A program made the translations under genes and the position numbers. DNA of 64,000 nt from Mytilus californianus. Its lineage: Eukaryota; Mollusca; Bivalvia; Mytilida; Mytilidae. Below, in pieces: positions 34,200-46,700 of the stretch (its first letter is position 1; each line of letters begins with the position of its first letter). The notes beneath the pieces were generated by a model. That model was given only the letters and a program-made list of their open reading frames with translations, was not told the origin of the DNA and did no database searches. The stretch spans positions 113,829,640-113,893,639 of the forward strand of contig NW_026262712.1 in assembly GCF_021869535.1 (NCBI RefSeq). Direction: 5' to 3'.

Positions 34200-35750
34200 C
34201 TTGTCGCAGACAGATGCGATGGGAATGTTTAATGGGATATGACATGCTTATTTCTTAATATTTTTTTATCGGGATTTTTTCTATCGGTTTCAAATAATAA
34301 GTTCTTTCAAAATTTAATTAAAAAAAAAAATTACGTTCATATGGCACTTTAATCTAATATCAATATCCCATTTGAATATTAATTTTGCGATGATTATGAC
34401 TATGTAAGGGAGTCTCAGAAGGGAGTCCAGCTGGTTTCAGACTGACAATGTTTTTGAATAAAATAAACAATAATATCGAACTTCTATTTGTAAACATTTG
34501 TTACCGCAAAAATAGTTTTGTAGATATCAAAAACAACTGTTTATTAAAATTCAGAAAATTTTACAAGAATAAACTGATATTCAAAACACATCGAATTAAG
34601 CCATTACCGACGATAACAACACAGACATAACAGCAGTAACGTAAATAATTTCTATTAATTGAATAAGGAGATCAAACCTTTAATGTAGGTACAGCATGCT
34701 CGGGCTTTCAAACACAAACAGAGAGTGTTCTGTTGTTTTGTTGTTTTCTTATATTTGATGTGTTTCCCTCGGTTATAGTTTGTAACCCGTATTATCTTAC
34801 TAATCATAGTTTGAAAATGTATGTACATGTATATGAATGTCAAGCAGTGTCGTTAAAGTTCCGGTTGGAGGAACTAGTTTAACCCCGCCACATTTTGTAT
34901 GTGCCTGTCCCAAATCAGGAGCCTTGAAAATGTTTTAAATTTCTATTTGTAATGACAAAAAGGAAACCAATACACAATGACAATAAGAAATCATTAATGT
35001 AAAGAAACTAGACAGGAATAAGCAATGTGATCAATCAACCATAAAATTAAAAATCACCTGCTAGACAATCCACAAATGAAAAGAGGTAGGTTAAGAAAGC
35101 TAAACAACCAAAACTTAAAACGAACAAACATCAACGTTCTTCTAATGATCAGTAAAGCATGAAACATTTTTTAAAAGAAACGTTTCGAAATCCTTCTCAG
35201 AAACTTAAAGAAAGGACAAGAACACAAAATAAAAAATTCCAGTACCCCCACTGATGAGCTTTACGAAAGAAAAAATCTGTGAAAAAATAAATCTTAAGTC
35301 ATTGTTAAAAAAAATAATGCTGTATCCACACTGTATTGTCACATAAATACAAAGAAAAGCATTCCAAGAATTATTCAATTGTTTACATTCCATATCCTGC
35401 ACATGTTGATTGTAAAAATAGCTCAGGTTGTTCGAATTTTAAATAAATTCAACGCATTCGAATTAGATAATACATTTGTTGTTGGATAAATAAATGAATA
35501 AATGAGAAATAAAATTCTTTATTTATCGAAGCTTACTCATTAAACAATGACATGTCAGTCTTACATAAGGCCTTTAAAACTATTAATACAAATAGAAAAA
35601 CAAATATACAAATAAAATACATAATACAGTTATATATAGCTGAAAAGAAAAGAATGTAGTATATTTCATATGAGGATGTAATTTCAATTTCAACATCAAA
35701 ATAATTACACTACAAAACTTAAATCTTGTACAGTTCATTCACGTAATAGG
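34200..35750. other. non-coding; R5 and R4 fragments
   Basis: An R5 piece (TTTGATGTGTTTCCCTC, GTTTGTAACCCG) lies at 34735-34800. An inverted R4 piece (TTTAACCCCGCCACATTTTG, TGTGCCTGTCCCAAATCAGG) lies at 34870-34925. The remainder is AT-rich without a gene. A CACTGATGAGCTTTACGAAA stretch near 35250 looks superficially ribozyme-like but cannot form stem II. Confidence 0.5.
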
Positions 35751-35758
35751 GGAAAATC

Positions 35759-38700
35759 GCCTAATTGCGGACAGCGCCGATATGCGGACGGAAAACGGAT
35801 ACCTCACTTTTCAATAAAAATTATGAAAAATTGAAATAAAATAGATATAATAAATAAGGTGTTTTGTTTACTATTGGATCTCTATTGTGTTGCAATAAGT
35901 TTATCATGTCTATTGCTTACGATTTACTTTTGTGTCATGTGATTGAAATTGCATGCTATAAATAGCTTTTGTCAACAAGTTTGAAAAACGGGAAATTTTG
36001 AAAAATGTCCAAAGTCAGCGTGTCACATTCAATACACAGTTGTTCATGTAAGAATGGCAATTTATGTGTTGAAAAGCAATAGGCATTGCGCATTTTATGC
36101 CAGGAAACATTTCTTTTAATTATTTTTACTGATTTGTCTAAATTTTGAATACAAAATAGGAATAAGCAAGTGTCCGCATTTTCACCACCAAAAATAATAT
36201 GATAGCCGAAATGCGGACACACAATATTTTGAACAACTAACACGTGCAGTGGTGCATATGTCAATACCATGATGACGGAAATAAACAAAACTTTCTTATA
36301 ATCTAGCATTATTAGTTTCAATCCGATACATTTATATCAATAAAGTGTTGATTTGGGTTTATTTGTTTTGCTTTCATTTTGCATATTACGAACATAATGC
36401 GTTTACAAGTCTGATTTCTACTCCAGTGGACAACTTCCACACATCTTCAATAGGTCAAAAACTGAAAACGTCATCCCCAAGATGGCAAGCCAATCTATTT
36501 CTCTCTCTTTACAGAATGTCTACATGTTTAGGACTTTTTGCGAAAGCAAATGGAATGAAATAAAATGTACAGAAAACAATCGTTCAAATGAAATTGCAAC
36601 AATGTATCGTAGACGAGTGGCTATTTGACAATGATGTTATTGGCTATTTATTTATGAAATTAATACGTTTATCAAAACATGAATATGTATCAACACTACT
36701 ATGCGAAATTATTGAAAGTGATAAGGAAAATGAATTCAGCAGCATTGTGTTTATTGCTAGAAAATCAAGTAGAAGAGGTAAAGAGTTGGACATTCTTATT
36801 GCGGAAGAGGCAGATGAACTTATTGATATCACGAATATTCTTTTGAAAGAAATGTTTTTATAAAACTTTTCAAAACATGATAGAAATAATGTAACCAATA
36901 CATTGGTTTTAAAGACCTCTTTAGACTTTTGTGAGCGTCCAACAGTAACAACTTTGTGCATCCAGTCGTCTGTCTGTCTGTTTGTCCATCCGTCTGTGAC
37001 AAATCGAAAAACAAACGAGGCCCCTCATAGGGAGGTACCAGTAATCGCATAATCACCAAATGTTTGCCAACATAATCACATAATCATTAAATATTTGCTT
37101 TGGTAATCAAAAACTTATTTTCTTTAGCTATCAAAAAGTCATAAACTAAAAGCTTTGTAATCCGGCATATAACAATTCAATTGTAAACTATTTAATAACT
37201 AAAAAGTTTTTAATAAGCTCTTCCTCGTCCTCATCCTTCTCCTCGGGTGAAACTGTATCACCTGCATCTTCCATATTTGGTTCGGTAATTTTCTCATGTG
37301 AACAACGCCGGTATGCCTCTCGTTTTTTTTTTTTTTACCTGCATGGACGAATGAATGTTAGTAATTAATCATCCTTTGCACCTATCGTTAACCTGTTGTG
37401 TTTTAGACACTTCATCTAAGGCACAGAACTAGGTATGCATGTTCTGCACACACTGGTATCCTTTCGCCAGTTGGATAAAATCTGATGCCATTATTGGTCA
37501 GAGAACGGGCATTATATAGAAAAAAGTATATATGTGACGAAATGCAGCTAACGCCAATAGCGTATCATCATGCGTGACCACAATCTCCAGCACTACGTCT
37601 TTATTTATATGGTCTGTCGACTTTTGGCGGGTGCCTTATTATAGTAATCACTCTGCCCGTTTATTCATCAGTCCGTCTACACTTTCTATGTCGTAGGATA
37701 ACTCAAATTTACTCCGACAGATTTTAAAAGAAATTTTAGCACAACATTTAGTAACATTAGGGGAAGCTCCCTTTCAATTTTTTTTTTTTTACTTTTCATT
37801 TTCGAGATATTGGACTTATGCCAGCAAGACCCTTCATTGAGGAGTGACATGGGTTAGTATTCATAAGAGAAAATAAAAGGATGTGAAGTAAATGTACATG
37901 GGACAAAATCGCACACAATACATAGAAAAAATAAAAAAATATCAATGAACAGGGCTTTTATTCCTGTTCTTGATCTTGACAGTTGATGTAGGGTCTTCAA
38001 CGAATCATTCATATCCTACGTGACAAGGTCAAGACGGCCCCTAGTGTCGACTTAAGCGTTTTGATAAAAATAAACCAAAGTTCACCTTCTTGCTGCCTAC
38101 CCGCCTCGGAGTGCCAACTTGTTCGATGCTTGTGTACGACGGTTCTCCAGTCGAAAGCACCAGGGATACAAGAAAAGTGCAGTAACTTTGAAAGACATCG
38201 ATCGCCGCTAAAATATGCTTTGAAGTTACACATGTCTGGAGCGGTCAATGAATTACATAATTTATAATTAAGGAATAGGTTTTTCAACATCTATTTTTCA
38301 TACATGTACATTGCCCAACTAAAGACCAATACATTAGAAGCAACAAATGATAGACAATACATATAAAACTAAACATAATACTGACTTTTCCATAATTCCC
38401 TAAAATTTTTGGTGTCCATTTTTCCATATTCTTATATTTTTTTTGAACATTCCAATTTACAAAATTTACATGTTACTCACACCTTGTGTTTTCCCATTTT
38501 TGATTTCCCAATTCTTGAAAATTAAGCCCTTTTACCCATTCCATAAACTGTTTTCAGATGTTCATAGTGTTGGATGGGCCGCAAAAAATCATGTTTGTCA
38601 AGGAGTACATAGAAACCCGAGGATAAAAAAAATTATCTTATAAGTATCGGAAAGTGCAAAAAAAAAAATCTCGCCTCAAGGTATCTTATGCTCTTGAGTG

Positions 38701-39265
38701 AGGGCTACGGATTTTTAAGTGATTAGGACATTAAAACACATTGCAATGAATGCCATACGATTTGAAATTGAAAGTTATCACAACTATATCTCGTATATAT
38801 GCATGCATGCATCTTGGAAGACAATATCCCGATGGAAGTTGTCAGTACAAAAACGTTTCTGCATCTAATATCATTTAATAATTGGTGTGGTATAAGATAT
38901 TTAATGAACTTTTTTAATCTTATTTTTCTCACCTTTCCACATGTATTACCAGTTCATGCGAGAAAACCATTCTCAAACATGCTTTAAGATGCACTGAAAG
39001 GGTATTCCTGAGAGTATTCATGAGAGCTAATGTTATATATGCATAATACCTGTGTTTTGAATAGTAAGAACTGTTTAAAAATAAGTGTCCGCAATTTGAA
39101 GACAAGGTGTCCGTATTTTAACTCCCCCTGTCCGCATTTCCGCGGGTTTTAAGGGTTTGCAATCTACCAATCAAGAGAGGAGACATGAAAACGCGGGAAA
39201 TAGTCCATTTGATACCCCTCTATCCTCTTCTGTCAAATGCAACCACCAGTATGTCCGCAATTGGC
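35759..39265. mobile_element. possible DNA element with TGTCCGCA end motifs
   Basis: The left end GCCTAATTGCGGACA (35759-35773) and right end TGTCCGCAATTGGC (39252-39265) are inverted copies differing by one base. TGTCCGCA or close variants recur near the ends, at about 35780, 36171, 36211, 39086, 39108 and 39129, and I noted none in the middle of this interval. Clustered subterminal motifs are typical of DNA transposons that bind their transposase. I see no transposase; internal frames are short (see 36588-36863). A Glu-rich frame on the - strand near 37200-37330 could be a protein C-terminus. Confidence 0.4.
36588..36863 (+). CDS. unrecognised 91-codon open frame
   Basis: A frame starting MKLQQCIVDEWLFDNDVIGY continues with amphipathic helices and ends EADELIDITNILLKEMFL at a stop. 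Length and helical pattern would allow a death-fold (CARD-like) domain, but I cannot show it. There is no clear acceptor directly upstream, though CTCTTTACAG occurs at about 36506-36515. It lies inside the putative element at 35.8-39.3 kb. It may be a chance frame. Confidence 0.25.
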   Translation: MKLQQCIVDEWLFDNDVIGYLFMKLIRLSKHEYVSTLLCEIIESDKENEFSSIVFIARKSSRRGKELDILIAEEADELIDITNILLKEMFL

Positions 39266-39324
39266 CTCGACGGTATCCAAACTTCCGGATTTGAAAAAGT
39301 GAGATTTTTGAAAAGTAAAAAATT

Positions 39325-39920
39325 CAATAAAACGACCCAGTTCATGTGAATATTTTCAACAAATATATGGCTTGCATAAATTATTTGTTTATAAATAAAA
39401 CATTTAAAATGTTTATAATGTACCGGTTTCAGGGTCTCAAGAAATTGTATTTTTTCAGGAACCGAAAGAATGTTTGATAACTATTCATGTAGCTCAGGTA
39501 CCCAAAACATTGTATGTAATCATGTTACGCTCGTAGAGCCACAATAAAATATTCAAAACTAAATCGACGACGTCACAATGCGATTTTTGCACAAACACGT
39601 CATATTTTACTGAAATGGCGTCAGATTTTTCAGTGGGAAACTTAACTATACCCATAGATTTATATATTTTAATTTTGCAAAGCCTGGGCCGTTATATTCG
39701 TTAATTTTCATCCCTTGCTAACGCTCGGAATAAAATTTCAATATAACGACCAAAGCCATGTAAAAATTTTCGACAAGTCAATGGCTTGTGTGAATTATTT
39801 CCTAATTAAAACATGATGATTGGGTCCCAAGACTTTTTTATCGTTTCCAGGGACCTTAGGAATGTTTTATTCCGGTTCCAGTAGCTCAGGTACCCAAAAC
39901 ATTGTATGAGATCAAGTTAG
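39325..39920. repeat. direct repeat pair of about 200 bp
   Basis: About 39325-39530 and 39735-39920 share order and sequence, with landmarks CAATGGCTTG/ATATGGCTTG, then GGACC/GAACC-type blocks, and GTAGCTCAGGTACCCAAAAC with CATTGTATG in both. This is a local duplication of unknown content, non-coding. Confidence 0.6.
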
Positions 39921-40379
39921 GAATTGAGGGTTGTTTGTAAATTTACCAAAACTCTGTGTACTTTTAAACAGTCTTAAGTCTTGTCTATGACGCCTTTATT
40001 TTTTTTCCCTCCTTAAATAACCCAAACGGAATAATCATAAGCGATGATGACAAATGCAACTATGTATGGTACATATAGTGATTGATCAACATGTCTTTTG
40101 TCTTAAAAATCTTGTACATGGATATCAGAAAACAGAACTAGATTTGTGAATATGTTGTCAATCATAAAAATGAAATTAAAAATTTCATATCATCCAAATA
40201 GTCAGTTTTTAGAAAATATCAGAGGAAATTATTAGAACTTTGATTATATTCTTTTATATGAGAATTATATTATAAATATATGCCATATTTTTTTAGCAAA
40301 TAACAGATTATCAATTAATAAATAATCAAGGATATCAATAGTCCCTTCCTTAATTTCTTTTATGTATGTACCAGAAATG

Positions 40380-41270
40380 GACAATCATATTATGTTTTCT
40401 CATCACTTGGTGTCCCTCGTCTTCGTCCGTCGTCGTCGTTAACTTTTACAAAAAACTCCAAGGCCAAATTTAATCCAACTTGGCCACACTCATCATTGGG
40501 GTATCTAGTTTAAAAATGTGTCTGATGACCCGGCCAACCAACGAAGATGGCCGCCATGGCTAAAAATAGAACATAAAAGTAAAATAAAACCAAAGCATTT
40601 AGAGCAAATCTGACATGAGGTAAAATTGTGTATACGGTCAAGATCTATCTGTCCTGAAATTTATTGGGTTGCTGCCCCTGAATTGGTAATTCTAAGGAAA
40701 TTTTGCAGTTTTTGGTTATAATCTTGAATATTATTATAGATAGAGATAACCTGTTAACAGCAATGATGTTCAGCAAAGTAAGATCTACAAATAAGTCAAC
40801 ACGACCAAAATGCTGCCCCTGAATTAGTAATTTTAAGGAAATTTTGTTGTTTATGGTTATCATTTTGAATATTATTATAGATAGAGATAATTTGTAAACA
40901 GCAATAATTTCAGCAATGTAAGATCAACAAATATGTCAACATGACCAAAATGGTCAATTGATCCCATAAGGAGTTATTACCCTTTAAAGTCAAATTGAAC
41001 AATTTTTCGTAAATTTTGTAATCATTTACAAAAGTCTTCTCCTGAAACAACTGAGACAAATTTAACCAAACATGGCAACAAATATGCATTAGGATATTTA
41101 GTTTTTAAATTTAGTCCGATGACCCTGCCTGCCAATCAACATGGCAGACATGGCTAAAAATAGAACATAGGGGGAAAATGCAGTTTTTGACTTGTCTTTC
41201 TGAAACTAGAGCAAAAGTATAACGGTTGCATTATTTCATGTATCAATTGTAAATAAAATTATCATGTGAG
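40380..41270 (+). repeat. R6 repeat copy
   Basis: The R6 order is TCATCACTTGGTGTCCCTCG, then a GTCGTCGTTAACTTTTAC block, CAACTTGGCCACA, GATGGCCGCCATGGC and AAAAATAGAACAT. Inside, a unit of about 140 bases is doubled (about 40672-40811 and 40812-40950, each starting CTGCCCCTGAATT). Other R6 copies are at 44280-44890, 62525-62860 and 63650-64000. It is non-coding. Confidence 0.7.
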
Positions 41271-41284
41271 CGACACAGACACCT

Positions 41285-41395
41285 TTGAGTCTCTAGTGTT
41301 TTTATTCAAACGTCACTGATTTGCAGACGAAACGCGCGTCTGGCTTATAAACAAAATTTCAATCCTGTTATCTATGATGAGTTTATTTAACTTTT
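41285..41395 (+). repeat. R7 copy with defective ribozyme
   Basis: The copy keeps GACGAAACGCGCGTCTGGC and the R7 right end (TATCTATGATGAGTTTATT). It has lost bases in the CTGATGA-stem II part (reads CACTGATTTGCAGAC), so the hammerhead cannot fold. Confidence 0.65.
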
Positions 41396-41689
41396 TGTGA
41401 AATTGATTTCCAACCCATGTGGTCAACTATGCTCGTTCTATTAATTCTACCTTCGATTTTGCAACTCGAATTTAATATAAAAACAGAAGACGGACAAAAT
41501 CCTTTTATTTTTATTTTTCCATTGATTTTTTTAGTGTAACCAGATTTGTATAGATATGGGTGTGTGTGTTTGCTCGTAGAATACTTTGTAAAATGCAACT
41601 AACACAGAACATACATTGATGATAATATTGCTAATTAAATCCTATGGTTTCATTGGCAATTAACAACACAGGGAGGAACCTTCGGGTCA

Positions 41690-41905
41690 TTGTTGTAGCG
41701 CTAAAAGACATTGTTCGCAACTATAAATCACCCCCCATTTTTTGTGGGGTTCGTGTTGCTTAGTCTTTAGTTTTTTATGTTGTGTCTTGTGTACTATTAT
41801 TTGTCTGTTTGTCTTTTTCTTTTTTTAGTCATGGCGTGGTCAGTTTATTTTCGATCTATGAGTTTGACTGTCCCACTGGTATCTTTCGCCCCTCTTTTCA
41901 TCTTT
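41690..41905 (-). repeat. R3 repeat copy
   Basis: R3 in reverse orientation (GGGGTTCGTGTTGCTTAGTC, TCTGTTTGTCTTTTTC, GAGTTTGACTGTCCC) is non-coding. Confidence 0.65.
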
Positions 41906-42088
41906 AAATGAAATAACATATTCGAAGTTGGGGTATAAAAGATAAATCATTAATCGAAGGTACAAATCATTGTTAAGATATTCGAACATCAAATATAGTT
42001 TAATCCTATATATCTTACTGGACAACCAGACTGTTGTCAATTCTCAAGGTTAAGTTAGTCTGGATTTGACTTTTCTCATCTCTATTTA

Positions 42089-42370
42089 GGGGCCTCGGTG
42101 GCCGAGTGGTCTAAGTAGTTACTACTGTAATCACTAGCCAGTCAACACTGAGGTTGTGAGTTCGAACCCCGTTCGTGCGGGTGCACTCGACTCCAATCTT
42201 AATTGACTAGGATTGTTAGTTTTCCTATCGAAGGTCGGCCTGACCCTCAATAATCTGAATGTTAAGGTCGTAATCGCTTTGATATTTCTTGTCAAAGAAA
42301 ATTACTCGATATCGAAATGTTTCTATCACAATAATAAGTTGTAAGGAAGGACATCCCATCTTTCAATCTA
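42089..42370 (+). mobile_element. tRNA-derived SINE
   Basis: The head (42089-42183) is tRNA-like with a long variable arm, as in Ser/Leu tRNAs. The polymerase III A box is TGGCCGAGTGGT at 42099-42110 and the B box AGTTCGAACCC is at about 42159-42169. About 190 bases of unrelated body follow (AGGTCGGCCTGACCCTC, GGACATCCCATC). There is no CCA-compatible acceptor stem and the body is non-tRNA, so it is a SINE, not a tRNA gene. Its B box and A box could still drive transcription. Confidence 0.7.
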
Positions 42371-42399
42371 ACAAAAATTACTAAATATTCATACGGTAT

Positions 42400-43470
42400 G
42401 CTGTGTATCGACTGAAATATTTCGTTCTTATCATTCGTCCATTTTAAAAGTCACGCTTGAAAAAAAAAATTTCAGTATACTATGTACAATAATTAATAAA
42501 AGAGAGACCATCAATTACCAAAAATAGTAAACAGTACAAAAGACTAAACCAACCACCAAAACACGACTCCGTTGACAAGATAGATGTTGAAAACAAGCAG
42601 CAATGAACATTACATTGCCCGGCTAGCCTTGTTTTGTACAGGATCAACTTAAATGTGGTATCAAGCTAGTTGTATGTGCACAAATCACCAACTTTAACCA
42701 TCTGGACCAAATGTCTGAAAACAAATCAAATGATAAAAAATACTTGTGCAGGCTAGCTACCAACAGGATTACCACTAACCTGATTTGGACATAATATGGA
42801 ATTAAGGTTTAAAAGGAAGGACGAAAGATACCAAAGGGAAAGTTTTAAAACTGTTTGATACTACATAATGCTAGCTCAAGTAGCCACGGCTGTTGGTTGA
42901 AACTTACTATTCCACGAATATTCAGTCAGTAAGTGTTTTATTATATCAAAAAAGACAACGACAATAAATTGCGGTGATAAATCAACTATATTAATATAAA
43001 AAGCAGAAACCCAACAATCACTAATAATTTTTTCTTTGATTAACTGCAGTATCCATATTTACAATATAAATTTTGAAACACTTTGAAATATTTTCTTAAG
43101 AATTATTCGAAAAGGCATCCACATTTCAATGAATTTGATGTAAAATGACGGTGGGCATTGATACCATAAACAAACTCCGTTGGGAGATGGTCAAGATACC
43201 ATTCGACTTCAATTCCTTAAACTGAATAACTGTATAGTCCAGGTTTTTATAATTAAAAAAAATGGTCAATTTTTATAAAGTACTACCGGTTTCCCTCTAC
43301 ATGTCTAATATATAGAAGGAAATTGATAGCAGAAAAGTATCTTACTTAATATTGTAGTAATCACCGTGGTATCATAAAAGTTAAAAATAAGAACCAAAAT
43401 AAGCTATATAAAACAATTTGTTTCTAAGATAAAACGTTCAATCGTCGTTCTTCATACGTACAGTGTTGTT
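42400..43470. other. no gene; upstream flank of OAS-like exon
   Basis: AT-rich DNA without recognisable coding. The last bases, TTGTTTTTTGTAG (43466-43478), form a good splice acceptor for the exon at 43479, so an untranslated first exon may lie in this interval. Confidence 0.4.
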
Positions 43471-43484
43471 TTTTGTAGGTGAAA

Positions 43485-43790
43485 ATGGTTCGTCTATACA
43501 GTTTTAGTCATCGGAGACAACATCCTGATATGTTCCCGGAAGCTTGCGATATATGTTCCCCAGTAAGAAGATTCATGAATTCTGTCGATAAAGTACACCA
43601 TGACGATGCGAAACACAGTACACAGAGTCCACTATATAATGTTTCAAAATATTCTCTTGAACTCTTTGTAAGGGACACACTTGAACCCGACACAGGTTAT
43701 AATACTAGCTGCTGTGCTGTTGTTGATCGTTTATGTAACATCATGAAACATAATTTCCCAGAAGAACGGCGACCAGCACAGATCATCAAG
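43485..43790 (+). pseudogene. OAS-like gene, N-terminal exon
   Basis: The exon begins after TTTTTGTAG (43478) and the ATG at 43485 has an AAAATGG context. It encodes 102 residues and ends at ATCAAG|GTATTA in phase 0. Residues 50-102 (LYNVSKYSLELFVRDTLEPD, TSCCAVVDRLCNIMKHNFPE, RRPAQIIK) match the N-terminal helix region of 2'-5'-oligoadenylate synthases. In the family, the Gly-Gly-Ser nucleotide-binding motif comes directly afterwards. OAS enzymes make 2-5A from ATP on binding double-stranded RNA. The catalytic exon that should follow was not found and a later exon has a stop, so I class the locus as a pseudogene although this exon is intact. Confidence 0.7.
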
Positions 43791-46700
43791 GTATTATTTC
43801 TTTATCGTTAGACAGTTTTAATTATTTGCTTTATTCTCCATCTAAATGTACTTTTGAAATTGTGAACAAATAAAACGACTTCCTTTATTTCAAAACCTGT
43901 TAATATAAAAGTTTCTTTCATAATATGATTAAACAATATCCTGTTAAGTAAAAACCATATAGGATAAATTTAAAGATCGCCAACAAACGTTCAGGTTATG
44001 TCTTATGAGTTCAGGGATAATACGCATTATCACTTGAATGTTAAAAACAGAATTGCATGAGCTGAATGCGTAAACAAGCATAAGGTTACGTTTACTAGTT
44101 GTTGTTAAAATCCTCATGCCTTGAACACTGTTGGGGAGTTGTCTCATTGGCAATCATATCAGATTTCCTTATCTGTATATATTTCACACATATGACGCTT
44201 AAAAATGATTCACTATCTTAAATCGAACTTTCTAAGACTTCTATGTAGAGTTACAGTGTTTTTTATAGGAAAAATCCTTTTTAAGCTCACCTGGTCAGAA
44301 GGGCCAGTATGAGCTTTTGCCATCACTTGGCGTCAATAGTCGGTCGTCTTTGTGGTCGTCGTCCGTTGTCCGTCGTCTTCCATCGTCCGTTAACCTTTAA
44401 CAGAACATTTAACCAAACTTGGCCACAACCATTAATGGGATATTTAGTTTAAAATGTGTCCGATGATCCTGCCTGTCGACACACATGACCGAAATGGCTA
44501 AAAATAGAACATAGGGGTGAAATGCAATTTGTGTCTATTATCTCGAAAGTCGATATAGATAAAGAAAATCAGACAGTGCAAACAGATATGAGATCTTTCT
44601 AATGTCTCTTGACATCAAAACTGTCAGGCGACTTCTTATAGGAATTATCGCCCATTTGTTTGCATTTTTGCCAATTTACTTGATAAATATAAAAGATTGA
44701 TTGAAACTTTAAATAGCAAAAAATTATCAGCAAGACATTATCTACAAATGCGTTGGAATTCCTGAAATCGTCAGTTGGGACCTTATTAAAGTTATAGCCC
44801 TTTAAAGATATTGTTTGCCTATTATCTTGAAAACTATAATATATAGATAGAAACTTTAAATACGAAATTGGTAAACAAGACAAGATGAACAAAAAAAGTA
44901 AAATAACAAAAAAACCGAACTCAAAGGGAAATTAAAACCGAAAAGTCCCGTATTAAATGGCAACATCAAAAGCTCAAACACATCGAACAAATGGAAAACA
45001 ACTTATGTAGAAAATGGTGTATTAAACCTTGTTTATGTCTTTTTTTAATAAAATAATTTTTTACTTGCACATTTCCCTATTTCCCTGCTGTTTTTACAAC
45101 TTACGCAGGGTTTTGTGTCTGTTTTGTTTTGCTCACACATTTTTATCAATATTGTGGAATTCTTTGTGACGGTCATAAAATGAGAGGTTTAGTTAGCTAT
45201 AAAACCAGGTTTAATCCACAATTTTCTACATATGGAAATGCCTGTACAAAGTCAGGAATATAACAGTTGTTTTCCATTCATTAGATATGTTTGAGCTTTT
45301 GATTTTGCCATTAAATAAAGGACTTTCCGTTTTGAATTTATCTTGGAGTTCGGTATTTTTTTGTTATTTTACTCATTATAGCTAGCTAAACCTCTTACTT
45401 GTATGAAATTCGCATGTCATTCCATTATATTAACAACATAGTGTGAACCATACAAACAGATATAATATATAAAAATGTAAATAATTGGGGTACAGCAATC
45501 AACATTATGTTATAATCTCAATCACTTTGAAAACAAACTATGTCAACAAAGAAAAACAAAATTTCATATAGACACTCTAAAGACAAAGCATATGAGAAAA
45601 AATAGAAAACAAGAATACAAAAAATGACCATAGAACAATAAGACAATAGTGAGATGTATAAATACCGAGCCACGCCGAAACGATATTATCAATAATGTAC
45701 TAAACAGTAAAGGTTAAAGAATACAAAGACAAATCAAAAGAACGCTAAGCTGACTATGCATTTTGGTCTTTGCTAATTGTTGAAGGTCGTACGGTGACCT
45801 ATAGTTGTTAATTTCTGTGTCATTTGGTCTCTTGTGGAGGGTTGTCTCATTAGCAATCATACCACATCTTCTTTTTTATATTTACTAACACACGTAATTA
45901 AGATGATAAACAACGTAAGTATCTAAAACCTATACTTCAAGAGTATCATGTATTATTTGGAAGATGATACGGAATATTTATCAACAATGTCCTTGTATCT
46001 TCCGATAAACTTTAAAAGAAATGCACATCTATGTTCTTGAGTACGTCGGTTAGCACGTTGTGTCTGTGCAGGTTTGACACATTAAGACCAATATTTTTAC
46101 AAAGTAGATTATCTGTTAAAAGAATTTTACTATCTTTTTTTTAATTTAGAAAAAGTTGTTCCAATTTTTGTACTTGAATTGCGGTCTCGCATTCATTGTT
46201 TACAAAGGGATAAGGTCTATTTGAATTTGATTAGTGTTCTTTTATAAATGATTCCAGTGTCCCAATATATAAGATTTGGATTGAAAAGCATCTCCAAACC
46301 AGACACTAAAAGGACGAAAGACAAAATGCGTTAACACATTTCTTTCCCGCAGATAATGATTATATTTCTATCAATTGTAGTTATCACCATCTTTATGTCT
46401 TAACAATTAGATTTTACAGTATGACTTCGTTTACGTTGCCTTCTCTCCAGACAAGAATAACTTAAAAGTGACATAATACCAATGGCCCTTAATTTTATTT
46501 TGCTTTTGGACCAAGATGTTTAATCACAAACTGACATTTAGTTCTGGGTTTTATCTTTAACTTTAGACAACTTACAGGTAATTTCCTATTTTCTATCGGT
46601 TACCAAGTTTTCACTATTTTTTTTATTTCAAAAAGATGATTTTAGCCCAAACTTTTTTGTTTCCTATTAACTCGGCACAACTGTGGATTCCATTTTTATT

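Noticed and set aside
35245..35275. Hammerhead-like CACTGATGAGCTTTACGAAAG
   Set aside because: The bases between CTGATGA and GAAA can form only one pair, so there is no stem II, and no cleavage triplet with a matching stem I follows.
38009..38290. Overlapping frames on both strands (93 codons -, 68 codons +)
   Set aside because: No recognisable family, splice context or second copy in the window; neither strand looks favoured.
42089..42183. Genuine tRNA-Ser or tRNA-Leu gene
   Set aside because: The acceptor ends do not pair and non-tRNA body sequence continues; a SINE fits better.
46425..46470. Possible OAS exon: acceptor TTTTACAG followed by YDFVYVAFSPDKNNLK and a GTGACA donor-like site
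   Set aside because: The peptide has no OAS catalytic motif, the donor is poor and the phases do not bridge the flanking exons convincingly.
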